NCBI GenBank assembly: GCA_018292915.2
Contig: JACVVK020000143.1
Location: forward strand, 1,038,501 to 1,102,500
Direction of reading: 5' to 3'
Length of the DNA stretch: 64,000 nucleotides
From: Batillaria attramentaria
Lineage: Eukaryota; Mollusca; Gastropoda; Batillariidae
Numbering within the stretch: the first letter of the stretch is position 1; every line of letters begins with the position of its first letter. Below, in pieces: positions 32,434 through 44,511 of this stretch. The notes under the pieces are model-generated. The model was not told where the DNA came from. It saw nothing but the letters and a program-made list of their open reading frames with translations, and did not search any database. A program made the position numbers and the translations under genes.

Positions 32434-33242
32434 TGCCATCTACATCAGTGACAAACAATCTGGCTATGTTGTCATATATACAAAATACATTGGAGCACAG
32501 TCAGCTTTGATCAGAAGCGTTATCACAGGTTTGTTAAGCACAGCACGGATACCATATGGCACTCAGGCTTACACATCAAATACATTAAGGCAAAACATTG
32601 AAACGATGGGCAGGTGGGGGGGGGGGGGGTAGTTAATTATATGGATACATTGACAAGGGAGGGAGGGAGGGGGGAGCTGACGGGGCAACGTTCACTGGCG
32701 GATGGATTCCCAGCAGACAAAAAAAGTTACCCTAGGAATCAGCAGGAAGAAGTTCCAGCCCACATTTACAGTAGCAGCCACAGACTGTGACTAGCCGCTG
32801 TATGAACAGAACGTTAGGCCGGGTGTAGCGTACCCAATATGGGTAGATGTAGAGTACACCATATTATCGCCATCAGCAACAAGATCAGGTGATGACAAAC
32901 TTTAGCCATCGCAAAATAATATTCCTGGTTATTCCTTGACGGCCAATAGGCCTACAAGTTGTGACTCAGTCTCACGTGGAAGTTGTCGAATTACGGGAGG
33001 TAATCATACGCAGAAGGAGATGGTTTGCTAAAGGAGATTTGCCTCCCTTACAAGGCGTCAGTCCCACACCTGATACATGTACCTCAAACAAGGCCATTCG
33101 TGCAAAAAAAACAAACAAAAAAAAAAAACCCGTCGGTGCACTTTCAGTTACAAAGAGCAGACCACTTTGACTGCATAAAAGGAGCCAGAAATAGAGACAT
33201 ACAATACAGCAAGCTGCCTCAAAGGAAGGAAAATGTATATAC
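31971..33242. other. No gene seen
   Basis: Intergenic on present evidence, with one alternating CA tract and G runs near 32616-32675. No coding motif found. Confidence 0.45.
32321..32429 (+). repeat. (CACG)n then (CA)n tract
   Basis: CGCA tetranucleotides pass directly into pure CA. All of it is alternating purine-pyrimidine. Confidence 0.96.
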
Positions 33243-33540
33243 ATGATTCTGCCCCACCATACCTTTCTGGCCCCATCATACCTTTCCGAACTGATCCAAG
33301 TCTATATTCCGTCACGCTCCCTCCAGTTTTCAGCTGACACTCTAACCAAAGATCTTAGAAACATAAATCTGATTACAAAGTCTTTACTCTAACCCTCAGA
33401 GTTCACCGCACTACACTTTCCACCGTTAGCATTCGAACATTCTCTCCGCCAGTCACCCTTCCTTGAAACTTTCAAGAAAAATCTAAAAACCCTTCTGTTT
33501 CCATCCCTCAACACCGTGACCATACTTATATTAGTTATAA
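33243..33540 (+). pseudogene. Degenerate 3' fragment of the CR1/L2-type LINE
   Basis: Frameshifted sequence matches the last ~100 codons of the intact LINE. It contains tctatattccgtcacgctcc against the intact ctacactccgtcacgttccc, and later ctccgccagtcaccctt ... ctttcaagaaaaatctaaaa. Confidence 0.75.
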
Positions 33541-33740
33541 CCATTTGCATCATGTTCTCGGTATGTACGTGTCGTTTCGACTAGGCCATGACCTTATGGC
33601 TATATATATTTATTTTTATTTTTTGTATATGTTTCTTCCTTTTCACTTGTTATTTTATTTTATCTTTAACCGCTTAGAACTATTATTTATTAATAGGTTA
33701 CAGTTCTGTAACTGTACAGGTATTAGCACCATCATTACTA

Positions 33741-33893
33741 TAAAGGAAATGTGCCGAGGGACATGAGTACTGCCCACCAAGCTCGCGTTCCACTTCTAAT
33801 ATTCTAGACAGGATTATTATAAAGGAAATGTGCCGAGGGACATGTGTACTGCCCACCAAGCTCGCGTTCCACTACTAATATTCTAGACAGGAT
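33741..33893 (+). repeat. 79-bp tandem duplication
   Basis: Two copies of taaaggaaatgtgccgaggg ... attctagacaggatt, differing at a few sites. Confidence 0.88.
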
Positions 33894-35318
33894 TCATTAC
33901 ACAGATGTTCCGTGAATAATAAATTTATAACGAATTACGCTGCACGCTTCTCCTAGCTAACGTAACATAAAGTCTATATTCAGTTAAACTGATAATATAT
34001 TAACTATAAATAATACCACACTCTGCCAATGTTAACTAAACCTGTTAACATATTAATAAACAATAATAAAGAAACCCAAACCAACAACGACAATACAACC
34101 CAAGACCAAGTACCTTGTTGTTCTAGCCTACTGATATCACACTACTACTAATGTTTTGGCTACACCAACAGCTAGCTTTTAACAAAAACAATAAATTCAC
34201 AGCGCATTGGATGTTAACCGGCGATATATACATACAAAGTCAATACAAAGTTAACAACATTACTCAAAGTCAAATACACTAATAGTCAACAATACCTGAG
34301 GCACACTGTCCCCACACTGTCCTCACACTGTCCCCACACTGTCCTCACTCTGTCCCCACACTGTCCCCACACTGTCCCCACACTGTCCTCACACACAACA
34401 CTGACCATTCCATCCGTCCTGTATTAGCGTGACAACCTCCGAGTTTCAATTCTGGAGCTAGACTGGTCGGACAGATGAAATACCAGTTACACAGCATGTC
34501 TGACCGACTACCGCACTTCAAGTATAGTTTGAACAGCAGTGTACCTGTCACTCAACCCCATCAAACTCCAGCACTGAAAAATGGACAATGACAATGTGAG
34601 GGAAGTCTCCTCATCGGTTTCTATAAACACTTTATCAGAAAAATAATCATGCAGTGATCGAAACGCTATGGCTGATAGATGGAATGACGTGGCATAACCG
34701 ATGGATCTCATACATATTCATGATCAGCTCTCTCGCAGGCCGGTTCCGATAATATATTTTTCATGAACCCGAAACCACATGGGTCAGTCAGGTCTCTGTG
34801 TGTGCGCGTATCATAGTCGCGTTATCACAAAGCACAAGACCAACCGCTTATCATGAGTTCTGATTTCCTTTTTGATATTACGTGCTAAACCCAGGAACAA
34901 GGCTCTCAATAAGCATGCCCGGACAGGAAATATACCAGAGTGTAATATTTGTCCGGTGACGATGAGCCAAGCTCCAGTTCACAGGCAGTATAGGCGCAGC
35001 TTTGTTAGAATAAATTAGATACAGTGGAACTCTGCTACAAACCTTCCTGCACATTTTGTCAAGAGGAAAAACACGATTTTTCTGTCAGTCTTCTTTGTGC
35101 CATCGTTTTGACACCCAAGCACCGGTTAGCACGAGCAGACGACAAAGTCAGGGTGTGTCCCTTCAGGCGGGCTTTATCGTCTGTTGCATTTCGCAGGCAA
35201 GGAAATTCGCAGGACGATAAATGACAGTACCATCCTGACGAAAAGGTCGTTTCATTCCAAGCCTCACGCTTGTTTCTACTTTGGCATTTATGGCGTGACG
35301 TATGACCGTGATGACGCT
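33894..35318. other. No coding exon seen; probable 3' flank of the PAQR gene
   Basis: AT-rich sequence with one short repeat. The PAQR 3' UTR should lie at its right end, but no AATAAA on the minus strand stood out. Confidence 0.4.
34305..34392 (+). repeat. Degenerate 10-11 bp repeat
   Basis: About eight units of ccccacactgt or cctcacactgt. Confidence 0.85.
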
Positions 35319-36549
35319 CTAGTGTTGCTTGACCTTGACCTTGGCGTCATGTCTGACCTTGTCATCGATAGCGTTCGAGAGTAGCAACAGGGTGACGGCC
35401 TCCGCCACCATCAGCACGAGGAAGGAAGAAAAGATGGCGGTGAATGATGGCGACACGTGAGTGCTTTGCTGGAGCTGCACAATGTCCACGTGTTGCGCGT
35501 GGAACTGCAGCTGCTGCGTCATAATGACGAGAAGGTGAAACAGCTGGTGACTGTGTCCCCACACGTCAAACCTTCCCGGAAACCATCGCTCGGGGCAATG
35601 CGCGGCGAAACACAGCCCGTCCATGGCGAAGAATAGAAAGACGATAGTGATGTGATGCAGAGAGGCCAGTGAGCAGTCCTCATCACGCAGACACTCGGCG
35701 TAGCGACACATCATGGGCAGCGCCAGGAACACGGCGTTACCCGCCATGAGACTGACCAGAATCACCTTACGCTTCATCGTCATCTGCTCCCTATAGGCCA
35801 GGCGGGAACGCGCCATGGCCAGAAAAGACACCCAGCACAGAAACACACACATAGGGAGGAAAAAGCCTTCCAGACGACTGTACATGAACGATCCGGAGCA
35901 GGAATACATCGACCCGATAGCGTTGCCCAGGTTGTAGATGGTGATGCCGGCGTAGTCGATAATGTAGAGGATGTTGTGGTGACGGGGGGACTTGGACTGC
36001 AGGAGATGGGCGGTGGCGCTTAACAGGTTGTTGGCGATGCAGGAGAGAGCGAAGCCGAGAACGGACCAGGAGCGGGGGTCCCGGAAGTGATCCAGCTCCG
36101 AGCCGAACAACACGGCGCGCGCTATCACCAGGCAACAGCCCAACAGATGTGTCCACACGTTCACTGACTCGTTGTGAAGCCAGAACAAGCTGGACAAGTA
36201 GTAGGTCCAGGGCTGGTCGGCCAGGCGGTACCCAGTGTGGATAAAGGGTTCTCGGAACATGTCATCCACCTCATCGCCAGTCAGCAGTTTGTGGAACACT
36301 ACCACCTCCTTCTGCTGTGTGTACCCGTCCACCTCCTTCTGCTGTGTGTACCCGTCCACCTTCTTCTGCTGTGTGTACCCGTCCACCTCCTTCTGCTGTG
36401 TGTACCCGTCCACTACCTCGCTCTCCTGTCGGCTTGGTGCGGTCTTCCCTGTGGCGTCACCATTTTGGATAACATCCGGGTGACTGTCAGCATGGTCACC
36501 ATTGGCAACCCGTTCCGTGGCCGCTCTTGTGGCAGTTCTTGAGTCATGA
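35319..36549 (-). CDS. Progestin and adipoQ receptor (membrane progestin receptor-like), main coding exon
   Basis: This is one long exon of 409 codons plus a stop. It encodes a seven-helix PAQR protein, closest in pattern to the class II group (membrane progestin receptors, PAQR5-8). Hallmarks are the N-terminal block with HNESVNVWTHLLG, SATAH after the second helix, IDYAGI in the third, and GHSHQLFH near the end. The SxxxH and HxxxH motifs match the zinc-site residues known for the superfamily. Members act at the plasma membrane and endomembranes in non-genomic steroid signalling or as hydrolases. The exon starts after a strong acceptor (tttccttttttttcag on the minus strand). The frame has no ATG before the conserved core, so the start codon must lie in an upstream exon at higher coordinates, which I did not find. 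Residues about 46-81 are four copies of DGYTQQK(E/K)V from a 27-bp in-frame repeat, an unusual insertion. Confidence 0.92.
36309..36416 (-). repeat. 27-bp in-frame coding minisatellite in PAQR exon (4 copies)
   Basis: Four 27-bp units each encode DGYTQQKEV, one of them with K for E. The unit is nine codons, so changes in copy number keep the frame. Confidence 0.9.
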
Positions 36550-36831
36550 CTGAAAAAAAGGAAACAGTGGCGACGATCAGTATCATGGAGTGTTGATACA
36601 TTTCAGCAAGCAAACTAGTTGTGCTAGTGGGTCAGCAGGTTCTTCAGCAGAGAAGATCACAAGGAGGAGTTTCAATAAAATATTGTAAGTCCGTGTGTGT
36701 GTGTGTGGGGGGGGGGGGGCGGAAGCAATTATTTAATGAATACAAACATCGTCTCCTATGTATGGTGTGTGTCTGAAGTGTCTGTCCGTTAACGATTGCT
36801 AGGGGATAAAACGTTTAATCATTAGTCTTTG

Positions 36832-37001
36832 GGGAGTGGGTGTTTGGGGGTTTAACGTCCTTTTCCACCACATACGGGTGATATCAAGGACGGGGCCACG
36901 ATGAAAAAGCCAGCACAAATATCTGGCCTCATCCGGGATACGAACTCACGACCCGAGCATTAGAAGTCCAACGCTCTTCCATTCGGCCACCCCGGCTCCC
37001 C
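36832..37001 (-). mobile_element. tRNA-derived SINE, family A, full-length copy
   Basis: The minus strand carries the same head, B box (gtgagttcgtatccc) and body as the other family A copies. A 10-bp direct repeat, ttagtctttg, flanks it at 36822-36831 and 37002-37011. Confidence 0.88.
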
Positions 37002-37218
37002 TTAGTCTTTGAGGAAAATAATACCATAATCCTGCAAACACTTTGGAATCTCTCTCTCTCTGTGTCTCTCCCCCCCCCCCCCCCCCCTCTCTCTGTGGGC
37101 GCGAGTGTTTGAGGTGGTTGGGAGAAAATTACTTTGCGTCAAGTCAATCTGAGCAGACAAATCGATGTGCGAACATGCATACAGAGCTAAAACATCAGAG
37201 GGACACAAACCCCGAATG

Positions 37219-38064
37219 TGACTTGGCTCTGTGTAACATACACGATATTATCTACACAGGGAGAATGACTTGGCTCTGTGTAACATACACGATATTATCT
37301 ACACAGGGAGAATGACTTGGCTCTGTGTAACATACACGATATTCTCTACACAGGGAGACTGACTTGGCTCTGTGTAACATACACGATATTCTCTACACAG
37401 GGAGAATGACTTGGCTCTGTGTAACATACACGATATTCTCTACACAGGGAGACTGACTTGGCTCTGTGTAACATACACGATATTGTCTACACAGGGAGAC
37501 TGACTTGGCTCTGTGTAACATACACGATATTGTCTACACAGGGAGACTGACTTGGCTCTGTGTAACATACACGATATTGTCTACACAGGGAGACTGACTT
37601 GGCTCTGTGTAACATACACGATATTGTCTACACAGGGAGACTGACTTGGCTCTGTGTAACATACACGATATTGTCTACACAGGGAGACTGACTTGGCTCT
37701 GTGTAACATACACGATATTGTCTACACAGGGAGACTGACTTGGCTCTGTGTAACATACACGATATTGTCTACACAGGGAGACTGACTTGGCTCTGTGTAA
37801 CATACACGATATTGTCTACACAGGGAGACTGACTTGGCTCTGTGTAACATACACGATATTCTCTACACAGGGAGACTGACTTGGCTCTGTGTAACATACA
37901 CGATATTGTCTACACAGGGAGACTGACTTGGCTCTGTGTAACATACACGATATTGTCTACACAGGGAGACTGACTTGGCTCTGTGTAACATACACGATAT
38001 TGTCTACACAGGGAGAATGACTTGGGGGCATTATCGGCGCACGCAGATATAAGCATTGCATTTC
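37219..38064 (+). repeat. 47-bp minisatellite, 17 copies
   Basis: tgacttggctctgtgtaaca ... cacagggagac repeats every 47 bases to 38018, followed by a diverged end. Variants (attgtctac, attctctac, attatctac) are grouped in blocks, which suggests local spread by unequal exchange. Confidence 0.92.
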
Positions 38065-38565
38065 AGTAGAACTTGGCTGACGATATTGGACTGGTGTAAA
38101 CCAAAACGGAATAACCACTTTCATTTTCGCGTACGCAAGACATTTACTATGTCATTTCAGCGTACGCAAGACGTGTCCCTGATCATTCCCGCGCACGCGG
38201 ACACCGCCCCGAGGGTCGTCGTGACAAGGTAGTGAATGTGACGCGTGATGCTGGCCTTATGGTGATGTGAATTACCATAGATACAGGATCATGAGATATG
38301 ACTGCCATCACTCACGCCTGACTGCAGAAATTCATTGCCTGTAGGGTTCTGTATGTACCGAGCACAACAGTTGCAGCGTGTACATCGGGCATAAAACCTC
38401 GGGTCATGCGTTGGTCATGATTCTTACACCATACACAGCTTACACACGGGCAGACGCTAATGGTCGATAATATACACGAGCTGATTCCTCCCCCCCCCCT
38501 CCCTTCCCGCGCGCGCCTGTTTGCAGGTTTGTTAAAATGTATTAAATACAATGAGCCAACGTCAA

Positions 38566-38604
38566 ACACACACGCACACACATACGCATACGCACGCGCG
38601 CGCG

Positions 38605-38665
<61 letters not shown>

Positions 38666-38705
38666 GCGCGTTCCCGCTGATACGCAGAGAGAGAGAGAGA
38701 GAGAG
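38566..38705 (+). repeat. (CA)(CG)(CA) alternating tract plus (GA)n
   Basis: A CG-only core of about 20 bases lies between CA arms; a (GA)n run at 38686-38705 follows. Confidence 0.95.
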
Positions 38706-39141
38706 GTTTATCTTCTCTAACGAAATAAAGGAATATCCGCACACAGCAACAGGCCAGACAAAAATCGATTCTGAGAGAAAAAAATCTCGTGTTACCTTCC
38801 GATATACCCAGTAGCTTGCATGTTGTGAAGCGCGATTTCCATCCGGGGTACACACTTCGTGTATCAGCAGTTCAGCACACAGGTAAAGTGTGTTTGCTGT
38901 GCGTCTCCTGACGTCAGGCAGCTCCACGCTCTGCTGATTATGCAGAAATCACGTCAAGCGTAACAGCCTGCGGAAAACGACAAACGTGACTGACTGAAAC
39001 CAAGAGGCCATTACCTGGTAAATGGGTTGTTGCTGAAACACATCTCTTGTAAATACGCGCTTGGTGAAAACAGGTGTATCAATCATATAAATGGGGACAC
39101 ATTTTTGTCAGTGAGGTTGGTCGTAGGCCAAACTGCACAAC

Positions 39142-39186
39142 AACAACAACAACAACAACACACACACACACACTGGCACACACACT

Positions 39187-39222
<36 letters not shown>
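39142..39222 (+). repeat. (CAA)n and (CA)n tract
   Basis: CAA triplets run into CA dinucleotides. Confidence 0.95.
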
Positions 39223-39223
<1 letters not shown>

Positions 39224-40159
39224 CATGGTAAAACTTTACTTACAACGTACTTTGTCCACAAATGGTGGCATTGACAAGTTCAACTACAAACTCAACTACC
39301 TTTCAGTGGAACGCGCGGCATGTTTTATCACTATCAGCTACAGAAAACAAACACACGCGCTTTGAAATATCTCTACAAGTGGCTTTACCTCTCTACAAGA
39401 ACGCACTACGTGAGACGGCAGTCTCGTTACACACATACCTGGCCACATTTCAATTCCTTTATTACGTCGAACTTTCTACAGGGGTGAACAGGCTCTGCTT
39501 ACAATCTGTGCCAAGTAACTCTCATACACAGAAGCACATTTACATAACTCATAAGCGATCATGCAGAGCGTCAGTGAAGCTTGTTAGAACCAACACTGAC
39601 TGTGTCAACACCAAATTGACGGAACCACTCACTACACAGATATTTCCTGTTCAGTTTCGCGTTTGTGTCGTCTCGGGTCACGCACGTGATCTGTCAGTCT
39701 CAGTCTGTCTACACACAAACTACGCGGCATCTCTGGGAAAGTTCTCGCCTGCAAGGAAAGATTGATAGTGTCAATGCGAACATTCTGGCATGAATGGAAA
39801 ATCTGCGCCGCGCTCACCTTCACGCCAGCTTGTGTGAAACCAGACCCATGTCACACAGCCACACATCCGTGTGTGAGATATGAACTGTCCCGTTACTAGT
39901 TTAACCCGAGGCGGATCTAGCCGCGTGTAGGCGTGTCGCTCGTGTGTCGCGCCGTCTGCTGCGGGCCACACGGGACGCGGGCCTCCCCCGTTGCTAGGAC
40001 ACGCTAGCTAGAAGTCGGAAGGTTGTCCTGAAACAAGAGCGGACCGTGTGGCACTCTGTTGCTGTTTTGTTTCCTGACGATGTTGTGGCTGTGGTGTCAA
40101 GTGCCAGGATGGTTCTGTGCCGTGCAGCCAGGTCTTGTGCAGCGTGTGCAGCCATCCAC

Positions 40160-40162
<3 letters not shown>

Positions 40163-40203
<41 letters not shown>

Positions 40204-40219
40204 CGTGTGTGTGTGTGTG
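40163..40219 (+). repeat. (GT)n microsatellite
   Basis: A pure GT tract with a short gcgtgcg interruption. Confidence 0.95.
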
Positions 40220-41395
40220 GATATAATCTGCCTTAATCTTACCTGCAAAACATTATCATTGAAAACCAAAATGACTGGTAACAATGACGTTAGATGTTTA
40301 CGTCAAGTCTGATGAGAAGACAAAGAACTGTCTACATGTACAACCACTATTTTCACACCATCCTACTGACTGGGTTTTACTGAAATCGGAGCATGTCTCC
40401 CACCCACACACACGGTAATCATTTCTTTATGTCGTTTTGCTCTTCGGAACACGAGACAGTTTCCCTGACTGTCGATACTTTCTATAAATGGCTGGCGATG
40501 AAATGCCAACCGTTTGAACAAAAACCTACAAACAGTATGGTGCAGAAATCATGTTGTGCGATTGGAAGCGGCACACTGGCAGCTTTGTCACTGTTGGACG
40601 CTTCACGATAAACAGGGACGAGAACCGAGATGAATTTGAATTCTCATCAGTTTACTGCTGGGCATCTGACAGAGTTTCAAGAGTTGGTAGACTTCTCCTC
40701 GGCTCACATAACCATCTCTTCTGAAGTGCTCATGGCGCCGCAGGGCTGAAGGACGAGGCAGTGAAAGCCTGTTGCCGCTAAGCGCCACTTTGTGTGCAAA
40801 CCTCCACCCTTCTATTCACTCTGGTGCGTGCGACAGTATGTCTGTCTTCCACGCCACCGGCCACAGCCTACTCTTCTTCGAAAGATGGCATTTGATATGT
40901 GTACACGAGGGAGGGACAGTTCAGACAGTTCAGACAGTTCAGCTCAATTTTCAATAGTCTAGGAAATGCTGACAAATCAACTGTATCAGAGCTGACTGTG
41001 TGCATTACAGTTATAAAATCGAGGGTGCCCTGCCAGAACGTACTATCTCTCTGCTTTCTGTCTGTGTCGATAGTACCCTCTGCCAGGGACCCCCCCCCCC
41101 CTTTTTTTTTAACACCGTTAGCAAGTTTTTAGAAGACGTTTAAAAGCTGGAGTTGACTTCGAGCCACACACACAGGGCTTATCTGAGGCCGACTGTGAAG
41201 GTATGCAGTACGTGTTGGCGTGGCCGGATTTTGTACATGTGCTACTCTCTCGTGGTTCAAGTTGTACAGAGAACTGATAAAGAACATAAAAGTCCCTATC
41301 ACACTTTGTGGTCTGTTTGCATTGCCTGGTGTGTCAGTTCCACTCACGACACTTACAGGCTGATAAGCCTTGAACGGGGAAATGTCACCTGTGCT

Positions 41396-41694
41396 GAGCC
41401 AGTTTATGTTTTGGAACAGTGTCGCTCGTCACTGCGCCTGTACGCTCGAAATACTCTATCTTGATGATTAGTACAGCTCTTAATGCGATACAATGTTGTT
41501 TACACTTTGCGCGAGCGGTGGAACATTCAGATTCTACGACTGTTGTTGCACTACTGGAGCGCACAGTGTGGTCGCCGCGTCGTCGAGTACGCTTCTGTTG
41601 GCTCAGTGCCAGCATTACAGACGCTGTCACTGTCCAGGTGTGTAAGTGATGTGATGATAGATACCGCGAAAACAGCTCAGAACGATCTGTGAAC
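41396..41694 (+). repeat. Dispersed repeat R1, copy 2
   Basis: It starts tgagccagtttatgttttgg. Shared blocks include ctatcttgatgattagta and cttctgttggctcagtgcca. It differs from copy 1 by small indels. Confidence 0.75.
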
Positions 41695-41812
41695 ACAAAC
41701 ATGATAGCACTGGCCCCTTCAAGCTGCCAATTCTATTCTAGGTCGGTAAGACAACATAAACTGGTTCCCCCAATGTTCCCCTCCTTCCTCTCCCCAAGCC
41801 CCACCCCCAAAC

Positions 41813-41833
41813 ACAGACACAGACACAGACACA

Positions 41834-41904
<71 letters not shown>

Positions 41905-41917
41905 GCACGCACGCACG

Positions 41918-41981
<64 letters not shown>
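41813..41981 (+). repeat. Long CA tract with CACG/CG core
   Basis: cacagacaca units lead into CA, then CACG, then about 10 bases of CG, then CA again: about 165 bases of nearly uninterrupted purine-pyrimidine alternation. Confidence 0.96.
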
Positions 41982-41983
<2 letters not shown>

Positions 41984-42021
41984 ACTTGTTATCGAAATTG
42001 GACACACGCACGTCAGAGAGG

Positions 42022-42072
42022 GGTGGGTGGGGTGGGTCTTTGGGAGTTTAACGTCCTTTTCCGCCACGTGTG
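42022..42072 (-). mobile_element. SINE family A, tail fragment
   Basis: gggtctttgggagtttaacgtccttttccgcca matches the tail end of family A on the minus strand. The rest is lost; a GA repeat follows. Confidence 0.6.
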
Positions 42073-43009
42073 GCACATCAGAGAGAGAGAGAGAGAGAAA
42101 GAGAGAGCATCCAACAAGCTGATGTACGTACATGCTCTCCCTACAAACAGCGACAAATGTTGTTTTACACTCGGCTTCATACGTGTATTGAGATCGGAAG
42201 TTTTCCAGGGGGATGAGGAGTTATTTGAAGAAGAAGATTTTGTGCGGAAGAAGAATTGATAGAGATTATAGAGACAGTTGGTTCATGAACTCATTGTTTT
42301 GAGGCTGTTCCGGTTAGGAGTGAAGTCACATTTACCCGAGTGTTCTGGTGTCCATGAGAAAAACCCGAAACAACCAAAACGTTACAACCTAAACATAAAC
42401 ATAAACATAACTATTGCCATATGTATAAACACTAGGAATGTGTTTTGGCATAAAAGAGCTGCTTTGCAATCACTCACACACGTATGCTGCGACTTATTCA
42501 CTATAAGTTACAGTCAATCGAACATGATTGTATACATACAAACACAGTCATATTGAACCTTAATTACTGACGAACATTGCTAAAGCAATAAATACAACAC
42601 AAACAACGAACAACTGAAATAATTATGCGCTGGCTGAGTGATTCGTCATACGATATCCTGACATTCATATATTTTTAAAACGCAGTCTGTTTTTGTACTA
42701 CACGTTGTGCCACATTCTCGTGACGTCTGCACAATAAATTTAGTGTGGGAAAACAACAGCTGTGAACTAATCGCTTGCTGACTGGAAACTGGCAGCTAGG
42801 AAGAAGGCCTGTATATTTTTTATCGTGTTCTCCTACATGCACTATGACACACGTCCGGCAAAAAAGATCCCTTACACGCTATCGTGAACACAGCGATAAA
42901 ATCATAATTGTACAATGTCTTCTTGGTTGGTGAATGTGTTTGTGGTGCTGATGGTGTAAGTACGAGTTTTACAATACAGTCTTAGTGAATGTCGATGTTG
43001 CTGTGGTAT

Positions 43010-43310
<301 letters not shown>

Positions 43311-43719
43311 GCTGCGTTATTCAGAAACTCCCCAGTTGTTTTGGGCTGGTATTGGAAACAGGATCCATGGCGGAAAAAAAAATGCAGATTGCTTGCCCGT
43401 ACTGAATAAATCAATCTATCGATCGATCCAGCATGAAATGGCCATTTATTTTCCATTGTTGCTCTCGCCCTCTGCTCGTGTGTCGTCGCTATCCGGGCTA
43501 GAAACATCCTGTTGGGACTACAACCCTTACTATGATCACATCATCACACGTCACTAATGACACTTGTATCGGGAAATAGGCATTTGCATGTACGACAAAA
43601 AGATAATAACTGACTAAATAAATGAATGAATTTAAACTGCACGAGAGAGGTGAAAAGAAAACACGCAGAGTTTTCGTGCGTAAAAATACAGCCTCTTCTG
43701 ATATATCTCTGAGATGGTA

Positions 43720-43925
43720 TGTACACCATTTTGATTTAGAATCTACAACATTTGGAATCTACACCATCTTCTGATGGAATCTACAGCATTTCTAATAGAA
43801 TCTACAGCATATTAATTTCTGATGGAATCTACACCGTTTTAAGTCCTGATTGAACCTACACCATTTTAAGTCCTGATGAAATCTACACCATTTTAAGTCC
43901 CGATGGAATCTGCACCGTTTTCATT
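43720..43925 (+). repeat. Degenerate ~27-bp repeat
   Basis: Units of tgatggaatctacaccattt taagtcc with indels lie just upstream of the penultimate exon of the unrecognised gene. Confidence 0.75.
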
Positions 43926-43992
43926 TCAAAGAAAATTTCCATAAGCTTCTCAATGACCATTGTGCTGCATGCAATATGTGATGTGTTTACAG

Positions 43993-44061
43993 GACATGTC
44001 AGCGAGGTGATGGTGGTCCTATGTCTTACATCGTGAATCAGGGTTGTCTCTACTTGTCCCA
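43993..44061 (+). CDS. Unrecognised gene, penultimate exon
   Basis: A gtgtttacag acceptor and a cccagtgagtg donor bound a 69-base exon, read as G|ACA TGT... It encodes GGPMSYIVNQGCLYLS and ends in phase 2. The leftover CA joins the first C of the next exon into a histidine codon with the frame kept open. I do not recognise the family. Upstream exons were not found. Confidence 0.6.
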
Positions 44062-44282
44062 GTGAGTGCGCTCCCTTTCCTTCCTCATTTGATGTGAAGA
44101 AATATGTGTGAGATGACAATAAATCAGATGCATTTCATCTAATAATTTGGGGGGGGGGGAGGGAGGGGGGCAGTGGTGGTGGTGGGGAAGGGGGGGGGGG
44201 GTAATCCAAATATTTCCGTTCAAAGATTACTGTGCCACTTGCAACATTTTAACAGCTGATGCACTTGTGATAACTTTGTTAG

Positions 44283-44511
44283 CTACGTGAAGGACAACTA
44301 CATTGTGCTGGAGCCGACTACCGCCACTACGTCACCGGATGACGTCAACTGGGCCACGTGGACCTACACGGCTGCTGAGTCACGCTACATGCCGCCGGAA
44401 CTGACGCAAGCGCTGGTACACTGTGGGAAGGAACATGCCTTCTACGCTTTAGACGCGCCAGCATGGCTCATTGAACATTACAATCTGACTGTCCATGATC
44501 TCATTGGCTGA
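44283..44511 (+). CDS. Unrecognised gene, terminal exon
   Basis: After tttgttag the frame continues as YVKDNYIVLEP and ends with WLIEHYNLTVHDLIG and TGA, 76 codons. The composition looks like a soluble folded domain (aromatic and acidic residues, a cysteine in LVHCGKEH), with no membrane segment. The gene is convergent with the phosphatase gene, whose stop is 2.1 kb away. I cannot name the family; the coding call rests on open frame, splice phase and non-repetitive composition. Confidence 0.6.

Larger units (their letters stand above)
38065..41395. other. No gene recognised; possible 5' region of PAQR or of the unknown gene
   Basis: Several microsatellites and short ORFs. Missing 5' exons of PAQR (minus) or of the 44 kb gene (plus) could lie here, but none is distinguishable. 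Confidence 0.35.

Noticed and set aside
38562..38927. Minus-strand ORF as an upstream PAQR exon
   Set aside because: Its first 70 codons have no PAQR similarity and it runs into a GT repeat. Possible 5' UTR, but nothing supports coding.
40046..40312. Valine/cysteine-rich ORF as a signal-peptide protein
   Set aside because: Its second half is a GT repeat and no acceptor or donor fits.
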